Origin: CAVSWN01 sp046728115
GTDB taxonomy: Bacteria > Acidobacteriota > Vicinamibacteria > Vicinamibacterales > CAVVIG01
Length of the DNA: 8,363 bases
NCBI GenBank assembly: GCA_046728115.1
Contig: JBKPDW010000496.1
Location: 1-8,363, forward strand
Direction: 5' to 3'
The notes below the pieces were generated by a model. It had not been told where the DNA came from and searched no databases. It was given only the letters and a program-made list of their open reading frames with translations. Positions 7,666 to 8,363 of the stretch are shown piece by piece (the first letter of the stretch is position 1; each line of letters starts with the position of its first letter). Made by a program: the position numbers and the translations under genes.

Positions 7666-7713
7666 CCAATTCGACTGGGTCCGCCATCGCGTACGCTCTC
7701 CGGCAACATCAGC

Positions 7714-7719
7714 GAGGAG
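7714..7719 (+). promoter_or_regulatory. Ribosome binding site fixing the start of the last gene
   Basis: GAGGAG ends 8 nt before the ATG at 7728, an ideal spacing. The earlier in-frame ATG at 7653 overlaps the AraC stop codon, lies in the terminator hairpin and lacks such a site. Confidence 0.75.
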
Positions 7720-7727
7720 CTGTCGAA

Positions 7728-8282
7728 ATGCGATGTCAACGCGTCGTCCCGCCGTTCGCAGCATTCCTCTGCTTCGTGGTGCTCTCGGCGGCAAATCTGA
7801 ACACCCAGTCAACGGCCCCTGCCGATGATGTCTGGCGGCCGCTACGATCCCTGCTCGGCACCTGGGAAGGCACAGTCACGGGACAGCCGGGCAACGGCAC
7901 GAGCACGCGGGAGTACCGTCTTGTCCTCGGCGATCGTTTCGTCGAAGTTCGAAACCGTTCCGTTTACCCTCCTCAGGAGAAAAACCCTGAAGGCGAAACC
8001 CACGAGGACGTGGGCTACATCAGCTACGACCGAAACAGGAAGGCGTTCGTGTTCCGCCAGTTTCACGTCGAAGGATTTGTGAACACTTACGTCGCGACAC
8101 CCTCGGCCGGAAACGCGCTCGTGTTCACCAGCGAAGCCATCGAGAACATTCCGGCGGGCTGGCGCGTGCGGGAGTCGTACCGTGCCGTGTCGGAGGACGA
8201 GTGGCTCGAGATCTTCGAGCTTGCCGAGCCGGGGAAGGATTTCACAACCTACTCGGAAACACGATTCAAGGCACGGCGATAA
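7728..8282 (+). CDS. Secreted small beta-barrel-like protein (DUF1579/calycin-like)
   Basis: A 184-residue predicted exported protein of unknown function. The ATG at 7728 is chosen over the in-frame ATG at 7653 because it has a well-placed GAGGAG and puts a signal peptide at the N-terminus: R2 and R5, a hydrophobic core at about 6-22, and a plausible cleavage after SAA (A22). The mature part opens with LLGTWEGTVTG (42-52), the G-x-W-x-G first-strand signature shared by calycin, nitrobindin and DUF1579-type barrels, followed by alternating strand-like segments to the end (for example YRLVLGDRFVEVRNRSV and ESYRAVSEDEWLEIFEL). Only two histidines remain (H92, H113) and none lies near the C-terminus, where nitrobindin-type proteins carry their heme ligand, so canonical heme binding looks unlikely. 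A small hydrophobic ligand is possible but unproven. It sits 74 nt after the AraC gene, with a likely terminator between. Confidence 0.8.
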   Translation: MRCQRVVPPFAAFLCFVVLSAANLNTQSTAPADDVWRPLRSLLGTWEGTVTGQPGNGTSTREYRLVLGDRFVEVRNRSVYPPQEKNPEGETHEDVGYISYDRNRKAFVFRQFHVEGFVNTYVATPSAGNALVFTSEAIENIPAGWRVRESYRAVSEDEWLEIFELAEPGKDFTTYSETRFKARR

Positions 8283-8363
8283 AGACCTGCGGACAGAGCG
8301 TGGATCTCCTGTGCCGGAGAGCGCGTAAAGCCTCACGTCGAAGGCGGTCCAGCATTTTCTGCG

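Noticed and set aside
6901..7812. Minus-strand open frame of 303 codons opposite the AraC-family gene
   Set aside because: It runs across the end of one supported gene and the start of the next, and shows no domain or ribosome binding site.
8306..8321. TCTCC-N6-GGAGA stem-loop after the last gene as a terminator
   Set aside because: The stem is only 5 bp and no T-tract follows.

Overview
The window is a gene-dense, GC-rich stretch with every supported gene on the + strand. I see no RNA genes, mobile elements, CRISPR array or defence locus. The gene types point to Acidobacteriota, perhaps a Vicinamibacteria-like soil lineage. The indicators are a TonB-dependent receptor of the Oar-like type with a carboxypeptidase-regulatory-like N-terminal domain, and a very long transmembrane Hanks-type kinase carrying WD40-like (PD40) repeats. 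This assignment is inferred from gene style; there is no marker gene here.

Layout. (1) 1-2640: the 3' part of a TonB-dependent outer-membrane receptor gene. It is open from the first base, so the true start lies upstream of the window. (2) 2692-3531: a predicted lipoprotein with a repeated beta-propeller-like fold, preceded by a strong ribosome binding site. (3) 3583-6657: a 1024-residue serine/threonine kinase with an intact catalytic core, one membrane segment and a C-terminal propeller predicted to be extracytoplasmic. (4) 6820-7653: an AraC-family regulator with an N-terminal DUF6597-like domain. (5) 7728-8282: a small secreted beta-barrel-like protein (DUF1579/calycin style). The last 81 bases hold no recognisable feature.

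Genes 1-3 are separated by two short gaps of 51 nt each and could form one transcript: an outer-membrane receptor, a lipid-anchored propeller and an inner-membrane kinase with an external propeller. A sensing or uptake unit is a reasonable inference, but neither substrate nor partner is visible. The gap before the AraC gene contains an exact TATAAT box. The AraC stop codon sits in the loop of a hairpin followed by five T's, which looks like an intrinsic terminator. Genes 4 and 5 may therefore be separately expressed.

The most noteworthy points are: the receptor's only four visible cysteines, arranged as a CPC and a CPRC pair; a methionine-rich insert in the predicted periplasmic part of the kinase; perfect short inverted repeats in each of the three gaps between genes 1 and 4; the terminator overlapping the AraC stop; and two genes whose longest-ORF starts are probably wrong.
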